Below are positions 49,050-57,947 of a stretch of 64,000 nucleotides of DNA, piece by piece. The stretch spans positions 113,125-177,124 of the forward strand of contig JAEZHK010000128.1 in assembly GCA_023416655.1 (NCBI GenBank). The letters are read 5' to 3'. The notes under the pieces are model-generated. The model did no database searches, was not told where the DNA came from, and saw only the letters and a list, made by a program, of their open reading frames with translations. Both the position numbers and the translations under genes were made by a program. Positions within the stretch are counted from its first letter, which is position 1, and each line of letters opens with the position of its first letter. This stretch comes from Bacillota bacterium. GTDB lineage: Bacteria > Bacillota > Clostridia > Christensenellales > Aristaeellaceae.

Positions 49050-50552
49050 CTACAGTTCGCCCATCAGCGAGCGGTTCGCGGCGTAGAGGCGGCGGTAGAG
49101 ATGATAGCGTTCGTCGTAGAGCGCCTTCATGGCGGGGCGGGGCTCGTAGGTCGCGTCGAGCCGGACGATCGAAGCGGCCTCGTGCGCGCTTGTAAACGCG
49201 CCTGCGGCGACGCCCGCCAAGAGCGCCGCGCCCAGGCAGGCGGCTTCGCGGATCTTGAGCGTGTGGACGGCAAGGCCCGTGATGTCGGCCTTCATCTGAA
49301 GCCCGATGGGCGAGCGGGCGCCGCCGCCCACCGCGCGGAGCGCCTCAATGGGCACGTCCGCGGCCTTCAGCGCCTCGATGTTCTCCCGAAGGTCGAAACA
49401 CAGCGCCTCCACGATGGCGCGGGCCTCGTCATAGCGGGTGGTGGCCATGGTCATGCCGATCATCATGCCCTTGGCGGAAAGGTTCCAGTCGGGCGTACAC
49501 TTGCCGCTCCAGTAGGGCAGCACGATGACCGGCGACGGCGCATCGGGCGACCGGGACAGTACGTACTCATAGAGCCGCTGGCCCGCTTCCCTGGCCTTGG
49601 CGGCGTCCGGCTCGCAGAAGTTTTCGACGAACCACCGGTACAGGATGCCCGCCGTGTGGTTGAGCGAGAAGGTGAAGTACATGCCCGCGACCGAATGCGC
49701 GTAACAGGGGAATCCGCCCCTGAACATGGCATCGGAGGTATTGGGCACGTCGAAAGCGGCGGAAACCACCTCGGCGGTGCCGTGGGAGTCCAACGCCAAA
49801 TCGGGCCGCACCACGCCCGCGCCCAGCGCGGCGCAGGGCTGGTCGTGCCCGCCGGTCACCAGCATGGCTTTGGGCGAGATATTGAGCGCCTCGGCCAGCC
49901 GAGGATTGAGCCTGCCGACTGAGACGCCGGATGGCATGGGCTTTGAAAGCCGCGACCGGTCCACGCCCGCGGCCCTGATGAGCGCATCATCCCAGTCGAG
50001 CGTCTTCAGGTCCACGCCCATGGTGCGGGTGGCCATGGTATGGTCGATCACCGGCTCGTCCGCGCCCAGCCGGGAGAGCATATAGTCCGAATAGGTCATG
50101 TACCGAGCGGTGCGGTCATCGACCTCCGGGGTCTGGAAGACGAAATTCCGGATCTTGCAGAGGCTAACGAGCGGGTGCGGGCGCATGCCGGTCTTTTTGA
50201 AAAGCCATTCCTCGCCGAATTCCCGAGCGAAGGCCTCCGATTCAGGAAGGCAGCGGTAGTCCATGCCCAGCTGCACCGGGGCGACCGGGCGGTACTGTTC
50301 ATCCACCGCGATCACCGCGTCGCCCTGCACGCTTAGCCCGATCGCGCTGATCTCGCCGCCGGCCTCGGCGGCCGCAGCGCCCATCACGCGGCAAGCGGCC
50401 TGAAACACATGCTCCGCGTCCTGCTCGGCCCAGCCGGGGCGCGAACACACGACCTCATACTCCTCAAACCCGTAGCCCAACATCGCGCCGCTCAGATCGA
50501 ACACGGCGGCCTTGACCCCGGTGGTTCCCACATCCAGGCCCATCAAAAGCAT
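49050..50552 (-). CDS. FGGY-family carbohydrate kinase, xylulokinase-like
   Basis: A 500-residue FGGY kinase with MGLDVGTTGVKAAVFDLSG, IGLSVQGDAVIAVDEQYRPV, a catalytic Asp in LVTGGHDQPCAALGAGV and VGGGARSPIGLQMKADITGL near the end. This pattern is closest to xylulokinase/glycerol-kinase-like members acting on ketoses or polyols. The start is ATG at 50552 after GGAGG. In the same orientation 300 nt downstream of the fucose-isomerase-like gene, so it probably phosphorylates the ketose made by that isomerase. Confidence 0.88.
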   Translation of the reverse strand: MLLMGLDVGTTGVKAAVFDLSGAMLGYGFEEYEVVCSRPGWAEQDAEHVFQAACRVMGAAAAEAGGEISAIGLSVQGDAVIAVDEQYRPVAPVQLGMDYRCLPESEAFAREFGEEWLFKKTGMRPHPLVSLCKIRNFVFQTPEVDDRTARYMTYSDYMLSRLGADEPVIDHTMATRTMGVDLKTLDWDDALIRAAGVDRSRLSKPMPSGVSVGRLNPRLAEALNISPKAMLVTGGHDQPCAALGAGVVRPDLALDSHGTAEVVSAAFDVPNTSDAMFRGGFPCYAHSVAGMYFTFSLNHTAGILYRWFVENFCEPDAAKAREAGQRLYEYVLSRSPDAPSPVIVLPYWSGKCTPDWNLSAKGMMIGMTMATTRYDEARAIVEALCFDLRENIEALKAADVPIEALRAVGGGARSPIGLQMKADITGLAVHTLKIREAACLGAALLAGVAAGAFTSAHEAASIVRLDATYEPRPAMKALYDERYHLYRRLYAANRSLMGEL

Positions 50553-50626
50553 CTGAAATACCTCCAAAGGAGCTGTCTCAAAGCGAGTACAGCCCTGTTG
50601 CGTTGCTACGGGTGAATGGCGGGCAA

Positions 50627-50734
50627 GGAACGCCGGGGGTTCCACCCCCGAAGCCCCCGCAAGGGGGATGATCCCCCTTGACCCCGCACAAGGGGAAAAT
50701 GTCCGCTAGCGCGTCCATTTTCGGGTCAAAGTAC
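50627..50734 (+). repeat. Family-2 element with tail hairpin, plus orientation
   Basis: AACGCCGGGGGTTCCACCCCCG, then CCCGCAAGGGGGATGATC, the closing CCCCTTG, ACCCCGCACAAGGGG, and the third stem AAAATGTCCGC-TAGC-GCGTCCATTTT with CGGGTCAAAGTAC. It lies in the gap between two minus-strand genes in the opposite orientation, so it is not 3' of either. Confidence 0.7.
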
Positions 50735-50799
50735 AACGGCAAACAGGTTTCAAATCAAACAAAGCGGGACGGCATACAGGAAAAGGAAGATTCCGTAAA

Positions 50800-50836
50800 G
50801 GGCTGTCTCAAGGAGTTATACTCCATGAGACAGCCC
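50800..50836 (-). terminator. Hairpin after the fucose-isomerase-like gene
   Basis: GGGCTGTCTC and GAGACAGCCC pair around an inner GGAGT/ACTCC stem, 15 nt past the minus-strand stop at 50852. A GCTGTCTCAA fragment of it recurs at 50570. Confidence 0.6.
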
Positions 50837-50851
50837 CGAGCGGTTTGCGAA

Positions 50852-52270
50852 TTACCTGTACAGCGTTTTGAGCGTCGCCTGCTTCTGGCCCTCGTCGTAG
50901 AAGTCGGCGCGGACGCCGGGCAGGTAGGTGAGCGCCTCGAAGATGATGGGCAGCAGGTTGCCATGGATGCCGGTGGCGTGGTGCACATACGGCCCGCGGA
51001 CGATCATGCTCTCCACGCGCATCCAGTCCGGCACCTCGACCCACAGGTACGTGCCCTGGGTGGCGGGGCCGTCGATGCCCTTTGCGGTGCCCATCAGCAT
51101 GCCGTACTCGCCGCCGTCGCCGTCAAAGCGGAACAGCGAGATCTCGCCGCCCCTGATCTCGGAGACGACAGAGCCGGGGCAGTGATCCGGGAACGCGAAG
51201 GGGCGGTCCAGCTTGGCGCGCTTTTTGGCCAGCGAGATCGGCCACGGCCCGCAGTGCTGCAAAAGCTCGCCGTTCTCGTTCTCCGGGTGGCGGATCGACC
51301 AGTCCACAAAGAAGCTGGGCGTTGCGCCCATGCCGGCGGCCTGTACCATGATGGAGGTGATCGCGCCGTGGATGTCGGTCTCGCAGGCGACCGGCAGACC
51401 TTCCTCGGTCAGCATGGCGTTGGCGCAGCAGGGCATCAGGTGCAGCGCCTGCTGCAGCGCGTCCCAGCACTGGATGGCGATGGCGTTGCAGCCGTTTTCC
51501 TCGGCAAAGTACTTCATGGCGGCCTTGAGCGCGGCCACGCGGCGCACGTCGCCCTCGCCCACGCAGACGTCCATATTCTCATTGATCCAGGCGATGGTGC
51601 GGGCGACCTCGGCGTCGTCCGAATCCACGAGCTTCTTGACGCGGTCGACCAGCTCGATCATGTTGATCGGGAACAGCTGAATGCCGAACTTTTCAAGCAG
51701 CTCGCCCTCGTTGCACATCATGGTCCAGAAGTCGCCGGGGCGGGTGTCGATCTGCAGGATGCGCGCGCGGCGGAATTCCTTGACCACGTTGGCCGTGGCC
51801 ACAAACCGCTTGAGGCCTTCGGCGAACAGATCGTCCTCCACGCGGCAGTTGGGGAGGTACGTAAACGGCACCTGCATGCGCCGGAGCACTTTGCCGGTGG
51901 CGAACAGGCCGCACTGGCTGTCGCGGAGGCGGCTGCCGTCGGCGAGCGGCGCTTCGTCCCTGGGGCCCCAGAGCAGCGTCGGCACGTTCAGCGCCCGAGC
52001 CACCTTCGCACAGGAGTGTTCGCTGCCGAAATTGCAGTGCGGGATGAACAGCGCGTCCACCTTGGCGGCGCGGAACTTGTCGATGACCGGGTCGACGTCC
52101 TCCGCGCAGCGGAGCAGGCCCTCGTCGTTGAGGTCCTCGAGGTCGACGAACTCGATTTCCAGCGCCTGCAGCTTGTCCGCGATCAGCTTCTTGTACTTGA
52201 GCGCGTCCTCTACAGAGAAGATCCTGCGGCGGGTTGGGGCGTAGCCGACGAGCACCTTGTTGTCAATCAT
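50852..52270 (-). CDS. L-fucose isomerase-like protein
   Basis: A 472-residue protein of the L-fucose/L-arabinose isomerase fold. Matching features are the N-terminal domain with LFIPHCNFGSEHSCAKVA, a central VATANVVKEFRRARILQIDTRPGDFW and the C-terminal half with AIAIQCWDALQQ, SIMVQAAGMGATPSFFVDW, GGEISLFRF and GPYVHHATGIHGNL. These proteins interconvert aldoses and ketoses with a divalent metal, and some relatives act on other substrates. The start is ATG at 52270 after GAGGAG. Operon order SIS, isomerase, FGGY kinase fits sugar isomerisation then phosphorylation. Confidence 0.83.
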   Translation of the reverse strand: MIDNKVLVGYAPTRRRIFSVEDALKYKKLIADKLQALEIEFVDLEDLNDEGLLRCAEDVDPVIDKFRAAKVDALFIPHCNFGSEHSCAKVARALNVPTLLWGPRDEAPLADGSRLRDSQCGLFATGKVLRRMQVPFTYLPNCRVEDDLFAEGLKRFVATANVVKEFRRARILQIDTRPGDFWTMMCNEGELLEKFGIQLFPINMIELVDRVKKLVDSDDAEVARTIAWINENMDVCVGEGDVRRVAALKAAMKYFAEENGCNAIAIQCWDALQQALHLMPCCANAMLTEEGLPVACETDIHGAITSIMVQAAGMGATPSFFVDWSIRHPENENGELLQHCGPWPISLAKKRAKLDRPFAFPDHCPGSVVSEIRGGEISLFRFDGDGGEYGMLMGTAKGIDGPATQGTYLWVEVPDWMRVESMIVRGPYVHHATGIHGNLLPIIFEALTYLPGVRADFYDEGQKQATLKTLYR

Positions 52271-52354
52271 GGGGTTCTCCTCGCTTTCCTGCAATGAAAT
52301 GGTTTTGAATTCAGGTTTGTTTACAGATCCATGTCAGGCGGGGTTTTTCAATGC

Positions 52355-52960
52355 CTATACCTTCCCCAGCAGCCGGTCGCCGACGGCGCCCGCCGGGTGA
52401 ATGACGGCGAATTGTTCACGGGTGTAGTTTGTCATCTGCATCAGGGCGATGCAGATGGCGTCGAAGGTGGCGATCACCGCCAGCGTGGAGGCTGTAGCCA
52501 GCATGTTGAATCGGCAAGGCTCCGTCTCCACCTTGATTTTCAGGTAGATGTCGGCTTGCTTCGCGATCACGGAGTCCGGGTTTTCCGAAACGCCGATGAG
52601 CAGCGCGCCCTTGGTCTTGCAGGCGGGGATCAGCCGCGTCAGCTCGCCGGTGTTACCTCCCTTGGAAATTAAAATGTAAACATCGCCCGGCTGGAGTACG
52701 CCCAGCGCGCCATGCACGGCGTCCGACGGCGTCAGAAACAGCGCGGGCCGCTCGATGCAGCACAGCGAATGCGCGATCTTTTTGGCCGCCATGGCGCTTG
52801 TGCCGCAGGCGGAAAGCACGATGCGCCCCTTGCAATCCGCGAGCGCGCCCGCCACGCGCACCACCGCGCCCATGTCCAAATCCCGGGTCAGCGCGTCGAT
52901 CGACCGGCTTTCGATGGTTAGCGTCCGGATGACCTCGCCGATGATCTCCTGTTCGGTCAA
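52355..52960 (-). CDS. SIS-domain sugar-phosphate isomerase-like protein, paralogue 2
   Basis: A 201-residue stand-alone SIS domain with phosphosugar motifs IVLSACGTSAMAAKK and VYILISKGGNTGEL, ending in VIHPAGAVGDRLLG. Paralogue of 35717-36331. The start codon is TTG at 52960, with GGGAGGTG eight bases upstream; no better start exists. It heads the isomerase-kinase operon under a good promoter. Confidence 0.83.
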   Translation of the reverse strand: MTEQEIIGEVIRTLTIESRSIDALTRDLDMGAVVRVAGALADCKGRIVLSACGTSAMAAKKIAHSLCCIERPALFLTPSDAVHGALGVLQPGDVYILISKGGNTGELTRLIPACKTKGALLIGVSENPDSVIAKQADIYLKIKVETEPCRFNMLATASTLAVIATFDAICIALMQMTNYTREQFAVIHPAGAVGDRLLGKV

Positions 52961-53013
52961 GCGCCCACCTCCCGGCTTTTATGCTCGCGCCTGGGACGGC
53001 GCTTCCTTCATGC

Positions 53014-53042
53014 ATTATACCACCCTACGCCGCGCATGGCAA
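53014..53042 (-). promoter_or_regulatory. Promoter of the SIS/isomerase/kinase operon
   Basis: On the minus strand TTGCCA (53037-53042) and a perfect TATAAT (53014-53019) are 17 bp apart, about 53 bp upstream of the TTG start. Confidence 0.7.
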
Positions 53043-53131
53043 TACATATTATTTTTTTATTTTTGTAATCCGTACCGCATTTCATGAAGACAGGCCGCAC
53101 CCCATCCCGCTCCGGCAAGTGAAAGGGCAGC

Positions 53132-53155
53132 AAAAAAGCGCCGGTCATCCGGCGC
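53132..53155 (-). terminator. Rho-independent terminator of the PHP phosphatase gene
   Basis: GCGCCGG-AT-GACCGGCGC followed by TTTTTT on the minus strand, 21 nt past the stop at 53177. Confidence 0.85.
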
Positions 53156-53176
53156 GGCTGCTAAAGGTGTCCACCG

Positions 53177-53890
53177 TCAAATCAACACTGTGCCAGGCAA
53201 AAGCCGCTCCCGCGCGTTGGCGGAGGTCAGCTCCCGGGCGCATCCGCTTCCGGCGATGCGCTCCAGAATCCGGTGAGCGCGGGTCATGCGGCGTTCGCGC
53301 ATGGTATCGTGGGCGTCGGTGGCGGCAAAGTCGATCAGCCCTTCCCGGATCAGCCAGCCCAAGTTGAGCCAGCCCCCGTCCAGCAGCGCGGCGCAGTTGA
53401 CCTGGAAGAGCGCGCCCAGTCCCTTCAGCCGGAACAGGCGCTCCGGACGGGCGGTGAGGAACCGGCAGCGCTCGACGTGGGCGACCACCGGCACCCGCCC
53501 GCAGTGCATGAGCGATCGAATCGCGCGCTCCGCAAGCACATCATCCGCGTCGGGCGCGAACGCCACCAGCACGTACCGGGACCCCGCCAGCGTCGGGATG
53601 CTCGTCAGCGGTTCGGCGAAGAACTTCGGCGTGACCAGCACCTCCGCGCCGAGGTAGATTTCAAGCGGCAGCGCGTTCTTTTTGCAGTAAGCCCGCGCTT
53701 CCCTGACGCGGCGCTCCGCCAGCGCGCCGTCAAACGGCCGGAAGCCCGGCGCGGCGTGAGGCGTGGCGATGATGGCGGCAATTCCATCCTCGTGGGCGGC
53801 GCGCAGCATGCCCGCCATCTGGTGGAAGGCGGCGGGGCCGTCGTCCAGCCCGTAGAGGAGGTGGTGGTGGATGTCCACGAAGCCGTCCAT
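53177..53890 (-). CDS. PHP-type protein-tyrosine phosphatase, CpsB/YwqE family
   Basis: A 237-residue metal-dependent phosphatase of the PHP fold. N-terminal DIHHHLLYGLDDGP supplies the first metal ligands, with ATPHAAP, a Glu in LGAEV, HVERCR and the C-terminal TDAHD. CpsB/YwqE/Wzb-like enzymes dephosphorylate tyrosine kinases that control capsule or exopolysaccharide synthesis, but no kinase or capsule gene is near, so its target is unknown. The start is ATG at 53890 after GGGGAGG, 3 nt downstream of the preceding small membrane protein gene. The two are co-transcribed. Confidence 0.88.
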   Translation of the reverse strand: MDGFVDIHHHLLYGLDDGPAAFHQMAGMLRAAHEDGIAAIIATPHAAPGFRPFDGALAERRVREARAYCKKNALPLEIYLGAEVLVTPKFFAEPLTSIPTLAGSRYVLVAFAPDADDVLAERAIRSLMHCGRVPVVAHVERCRFLTARPERLFRLKGLGALFQVNCAALLDGGWLNLGWLIREGLIDFAATDAHDTMRERRMTRAHRILERIAGSGCARELTSANARERLLPGTVLI

Positions 53891-53893
53891 GCG

Positions 53894-54286
53894 CTACGCC
53901 TCCCCGCCGCGCCGGCCTGAGGCCTGCCCGAGGGGCGGCCGGTCGGAGAGGTGCCGAAAGAAACCAAAATCAATGCAGCCGCCGCGGGCACACTCATCGG
54001 GTTGACTGCCGCCGATGAGCCGGGCCATCACCGCGCCCAGCGCCATCATGCCCAGCGACGCCAGCGCGATCAGGATGGTTCGCCCCGGTTCCGCGGTCAT
54101 ACCGGAGGCAATCGCAGGACCGGCGGTGGAAGGTTCCAGCGCGCGGCCCATAAAGAGCAGCAACGCGAACAATGCGAACGCGGTCAGAAGCTTCCCTGAT
54201 TGGGGGCCTGGACTGGTCAGCGCCGGAAAGTCATCCTCCGGCCCCGCGCAACGCCGCCCGCACGGGCTTTTTCCCATGTTGATCAT
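53894..54286 (-). CDS. Small two-helix membrane protein
   Basis: A 130-residue protein with two predicted transmembrane helices (LLTAFALFALLLFMGRAL and TILIALASLGMMALGAVMARLI) separated by about 30 residues, and Cys/Arg-rich ends. The start is ATG at 54286, five bases after GGAGG; the frame extending to 54331 lacks support. Adjacent to the PHP phosphatase gene and possibly its membrane anchor or a modulator, but there is no direct evidence. Confidence 0.6.
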   Translation of the reverse strand: MINMGKSPCGRRCAGPEDDFPALTSPGPQSGKLLTAFALFALLLFMGRALEPSTAGPAIASGMTAEPGRTILIALASLGMMALGAVMARLIGGSQPDECARGGCIDFGFFRHLSDRPPLGQASGRRGGEA

Positions 54287-54576
54287 CGCGTCCTCCAGCG
54301 GCACCGATTGCTTTGATGCAGGTTCCACCATATATCTATGATATATGGGATGAAATCATGATCACCGCGGAAAATAATGCCGGATGCGCAAATCCCGCAG
54401 ACGCGGCCCATCGGCTTTATGTTTTTGTTAAGATATTCTATAAAGTGCGAATTTTGCCCAACTTTCGCCGAAATAGAATAATACCAATTCAAATCATTCT
54501 TTGGCGAGTCGCCTTTTTGAACGATACGCTTTTTCGACGTTGGTACTTGGGGGAATCGGGGACAGGAGGGAAACCC

Positions 54577-55149
54577 ATGATCGGAGAAATCAAGGACAGC
54601 GCGTCCATCGCTCAAGCACAGTCTCCCACCGCGCAGATCCGGTCGATCAAGCCGGGCGCGGCGGCGCAGCAGGAGGCGGCGCAGGCCACCGACTCCGTGG
54701 AACTGGGGGCGTCCCAGCCCAGCGCCGGGACCTACACCAAGCGCAAGCTCAGCGCCAGCGAAGTCGACTCCATCAAGAGCGCGGCGGAGCAGGCATACGC
54801 CAACCTGCGCGCGCTGGTGGAGCAGCTTATGAAGAACCAGGGCAAGTCCTCCGGCAAGTCGTCCGGCAAGGTTGACGGCGTGAGCGAAGCGGACCCGGCA
54901 AAACAAGCCATCTCCGAGGACGGGGAGTTCGGCGTCAAGGCCGTCAGCGACCGGATCGTGCAGTTCGCCGTCGCCATCTCCGGCGGAGACAAGGCCCAGT
55001 ACGAAAAGCTGAAGGCGGCCATCGACAAGGGCTTCCAGCAGGCCGGAAAGGCTTTGGGCGGCGAACTGCCCGCTATCAGCCAGCAGACCTACAGCGAGGT
55101 CATGCGCAAGCTTGAGAACTGGAAGAACTCCAGCGACGACGCAGGCTAG
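54577..55149 (+). CDS. Uncharacterised protein, possibly DUF5610-like
   Basis: A 190-residue soluble protein with no signal peptide. Residues 1-60 are disordered and Ala/Ser/Gln-rich (SVELGASQPSAGTYTKR). Residues 60-90 form a helix, 85-100 are a Ser/Gly/Lys linker (GKSSGKSSGK), and 110-185 are helical, with the pattern KAAIDKGFQQAGKALGGELPAIS and then TYSEVMRKLENW. This tail resembles DUF5610-type or flagellin-associated proteins, and I cannot assign it firmly. The start is ATG at 54577 after AGGAGGG. The gap before it (54287-54576) holds a CCATATATC/GATATATGG dyad. Confidence 0.5.
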   Translation: MIGEIKDSASIAQAQSPTAQIRSIKPGAAAQQEAAQATDSVELGASQPSAGTYTKRKLSASEVDSIKSAAEQAYANLRALVEQLMKNQGKSSGKSSGKVDGVSEADPAKQAISEDGEFGVKAVSDRIVQFAVAISGGDKAQYEKLKAAIDKGFQQAGKALGGELPAISQQTYSEVMRKLENWKNSSDDAG

Positions 55150-55300
55150 CCCACCTCAACGCGGCATGCCGCTCGGGGCCTTGCCATGCGCGGGGCGCAG
55201 CGGCGTTGAAAGAAAGTCATCTCACTCGATCGACCCATCCTTCCCGGGCGGCGGTTGCCGTCCGGTTTTTTGTCTGGAGTCGGGCGGTGTGCTTTAGGCG

Positions 55301-55329
55301 TTGCCTCGGCGGGAAAGTGATGCTATAAT
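55301..55329 (+). promoter_or_regulatory. Promoter of the DMT exporter gene
   Basis: TTGCCT (55301-55306) and a perfect TATAAT (55324-55329) are 17 bp apart, 41 bp upstream of the start codon. Confidence 0.7.
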
Positions 55330-55370
55330 CCGCAATATGGCATGACGATGGCTGAACGGGGAGGGGCCGG

Positions 55371-56264
55371 ATGAGAAAAGCGTTCCTTTTGGGCCTCGCG
55401 GGCTCCTTCTTCTTTGCGTCCACCTTCGTGCTGAACCGGAGCATGAACCTGGGCGGCGGGCACTGGATCTGGAGCGCGAGCCTGAGGTACTTCTTCACCC
55501 TGCCGATGCTTATGCTGATCGTGATGCGGCGGCGCGGGTTTGGACGCGTCCACCGCGCGATCGCGCAAAACCCGCGGGAATGGTTTTTGTGGAGCACGGT
55601 GGGGTTCGGCCTCTTCTACGCGCCGATCTGCTACGCCGCGAGCCAGGGCGAAACATGGCTGATCGCGGCGTCCTGGCAGACGACCATCGTCATGGGCATC
55701 CTGCTGGCCCCGCTCTTCGGGAAGAAGATCCCGCTCAAAAACCTTGTGGCGTCCGGCGTCATCCTGGCCGGGGTGTTCCTGACGCAGGGGAGCGGCGCGA
55801 AGCGCCTTCAAATCGGGGGCCTCATGAGCACCCTGCTCCCGATCCTGGCCGCCGCGGTCGCCTACCCACTCGGCAACCGGAAGATGATGGCCCTCTCGGG
55901 CGACCTGCCCACCATCGAACGCATCTACGGCATGACGCTTTGCAGCATGCCCTTCTGGGCCGTCCTGGCCCTTATCGGGATTCCCGTGGCCGGGCCTCCG
56001 GCCGCGCCGCAGGTAATCCAGACAATCCTGGTTGCGCTATTCTCCGGCGTGGTCGCGACGCTATTGTTCTTCAAGGCGACGGACCTGGTCAAAACAAATC
56101 AGAAACAGCTTGCGGTCGTCGAATCCACCCAGGCGGGCGAGCTGGTGTTCGCGCTCATGGGCGGCGTGCTGCTCCTCGGGGATTCGGTTCCAAGCCCCGC
56201 GGGCTTTGTCGGGATCGCCATCATCGTGTGCGGCATGGTTTTAAACAGCCTGCTGTCCGCATAA
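55371..56264 (+). CDS. DMT-superfamily multidrug resistance efflux transporter
   Basis: A 297-residue membrane protein with ten predicted helices in two five-helix repeats, as in EamA/EmrE-like drug/metabolite transporters. The LLGLAGSFFFASTFVLNRSM start and the GELVFALMGGVLLLGDSVP ninth-helix region are typical of the putative multidrug resistance efflux subfamily. The substrate is unknown. The ATG follows GGGGAGGGG, under a good promoter. Monocistronic. The following gap holds a minus-strand family-2 element. Confidence 0.82.
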   Translation: MRKAFLLGLAGSFFFASTFVLNRSMNLGGGHWIWSASLRYFFTLPMLMLIVMRRRGFGRVHRAIAQNPREWFLWSTVGFGLFYAPICYAASQGETWLIAASWQTTIVMGILLAPLFGKKIPLKNLVASGVILAGVFLTQGSGAKRLQIGGLMSTLLPILAAAVAYPLGNRKMMALSGDLPTIERIYGMTLCSMPFWAVLALIGIPVAGPPAAPQVIQTILVALFSGVVATLLFFKATDLVKTNQKQLAVVESTQAGELVFALMGGVLLLGDSVPSPAGFVGIAIIVCGMVLNSLLSA

Positions 56265-56391
56265 TTCCGCCTCTTCAGATGGCATGAAGAAAGACCACCT
56301 CATAGAGCATTTCTCCATGTGCCAGGCCTTGTGAAATCTCGCTTCTCCTGTATGTCGTACAGCTATGCCTGATTTGGAACCTGTTTGCCGC

Positions 56392-56499
56392 CGTACTTTG
56401 ACCCGAAAATGGACGCGCCAGCGGACATTTTCCTTTTGTGAGGGGTCCAGGGGAAATCATTTCCCCTGGCGGGGCGCGGGGTAGAACCCCGCCGTTCCC
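56392..56499 (-). repeat. Family-2 element with tail hairpin, after the flavodiiron protein gene
   Basis: Starts 10 nt after the stop at 56510, same direction: GAACGGCGGGG-TTCTA-CCCCGC, CCCGCCAGGGGAAATGATTT, the closing CCCCTGG, ACCCCTCACAAAAGG, then AAAATGTCCGC-TGGC-GCGTCCATTTT and CGGGTCAAAGTAC. Confidence 0.78.
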
Positions 56500-56509
56500 A
56501 ATATTCTAT

Positions 56510-57724
56510 TTACGCTTCGCTGCCCAGCACGGAGTGGGCCACGGCGTCTGCTAGATTGTAAAGCGTCTCCATCTGATCAGGCTTCAGCGAGGAGCGCAGC
56601 ACGAACGGCTCCGCCACCAGCTCCATATCCTTCATCTCGGCGATCAGCTTCTGCATGACGGTGTGGGCCGCGGGCGCCCAGGAGCCGTTGCCGATCAGCG
56701 CCACCTTCCGGTTTTTCAGGTTGAGCGCCGCCATGTCCCGGATCAGCGACTCCATGCCCAGGTACAGCCCCATGTTGTATGTCGGGGACGCCAGCACCAG
56801 ATGGCTGTACTTGAACGCGTCCGCGATGATATAAGAAGCGTGGGTCTTCGAGATATCGTAAACGCGCATGTCTTTGACGCCCGCCTCCGCCAGCCGGTTC
56901 GCCACCACGCCCACGGCGTTTTCCGTGTTGCCGTACATGGAGGCGTAGGCCAGCACCACCCCGCGCTGCTCCGGCTCGTACCGGCTCCACAGGTCATACT
57001 TTGAGAAGAAGTACTCGATATCTTTGCGCCAGACGGGGCCATGCAGCGGGCAGAGCATCCGGATGCCCAGGCCCGAAACCTTCTTCAGCGCCGACTGCAC
57101 CTGCGGGCCATACTTGCCCACGATGTTGGCGTAGTAGCGGCGCGCTTCACCCAGATACTGGTTCTCGAAGTCCACCTCGTCGCTGAAGAGGTTGCCGGGC
57201 AGCGCCCCGAAGGTGCCGAAGGCGTCCGCGGTGAAGAGGATGCCCCCTTTTTCCTCGAAGGTGAACATCACCTCCGGCCAGTGCACCATCGGCGCGAAGA
57301 AGAAGCGCAAGCTCCGCGCGCCCAATTCCAGCGCGTCGCCCTCCTTCACCTCCAGCGTCCTGCCGTCGATGGAGAAATCGTAGAACTGGCGGATCATCTG
57401 GAAGGTCTTGGCGTTCCCGACGATCTTCATGCCGGGGTATCTTCGGCAAAGCTCCTCGATGTTGGCGCAATGGTCCGGCTCCATGTGGTTGATCACCAGA
57501 TAGTCGATCGCCCGGCCGCCCAGCAGATGCTCGATGTTTTCGAGGAATTGCCGGGTGATGGCGGAATCCACCGTGTCCACCAGCGCCACCTTTTCGTCCA
57601 GGATCAGGTAGGCGTTGTAGGCCACGCCATTGGGCAAGGGAAACATGTTTTCAAAAAGCGCGAGCCTCCGGTCATTTCCGCCCACCCAATGGACGCCGGG
57701 GGCAATCTGCCTCGTAATCTGCAT
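56510..57724 (-). CDS. fprA: Flavodiiron protein (FprA-type)
   Basis: A 404-residue flavodiiron protein that reduces O2 to water (or NO to N2O) in the cytoplasm. Residues 1-250 are the diiron domain with NHMEPDHCAN (His-x-Glu-x-Asp-His), MVHWPEVMF, TADAFGTFG and PLHGPV. Residues 260-400 are the flavodoxin domain (VLAYASMYGNTENAVGVVA). There is no fused rubredoxin or reductase, unlike the protein at 7506-10556. The start is ATG at 57724. The cell thus has a minimal and an all-in-one enzyme. No operator was recognised. Confidence 0.94.
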   Translation of the reverse strand: MQITRQIAPGVHWVGGNDRRLALFENMFPLPNGVAYNAYLILDEKVALVDTVDSAITRQFLENIEHLLGGRAIDYLVINHMEPDHCANIEELCRRYPGMKIVGNAKTFQMIRQFYDFSIDGRTLEVKEGDALELGARSLRFFFAPMVHWPEVMFTFEEKGGILFTADAFGTFGALPGNLFSDEVDFENQYLGEARRYYANIVGKYGPQVQSALKKVSGLGIRMLCPLHGPVWRKDIEYFFSKYDLWSRYEPEQRGVVLAYASMYGNTENAVGVVANRLAEAGVKDMRVYDISKTHASYIIADAFKYSHLVLASPTYNMGLYLGMESLIRDMAALNLKNRKVALIGNGSWAPAAHTVMQKLIAEMKDMELVAEPFVLRSSLKPDQMETLYNLADAVAHSVLGSEA

Positions 57725-57947
57725 TGGTTTCGCTTCCTTCCGCCGTCCGCCTCAACGGTGCGCCTAACCCCAACCTGTTTTCCGGGTTCGGGCGGCGTTC
57801 ATCCCGCGCGGACGTGTGCTTGCATTCGTCCAAAAACTTACTCATTCTATCATTTATTCGGCCCTGTCGCAAGCACAGTCCCTGTAGCGTTTCTGGGCAA
57901 ACCCATGGCGATCAGACGACTGAGCCGCCCGCCTTTTGTACCCCGGC

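Noticed and set aside
50678..52297. 539-codon plus-strand open frame opposite the fucose-isomerase-like gene
   Set aside because: Antisense shadow of a gene with recognisable domain motifs; no start signal and a composition unlike real proteins.
1164..56499. Insertion sequences as the source of the repeats
   Set aside because: No transposase or RAYT-like gene was seen in the window, and no target-site duplications are evident. A non-autonomous element driven from elsewhere remains possible.
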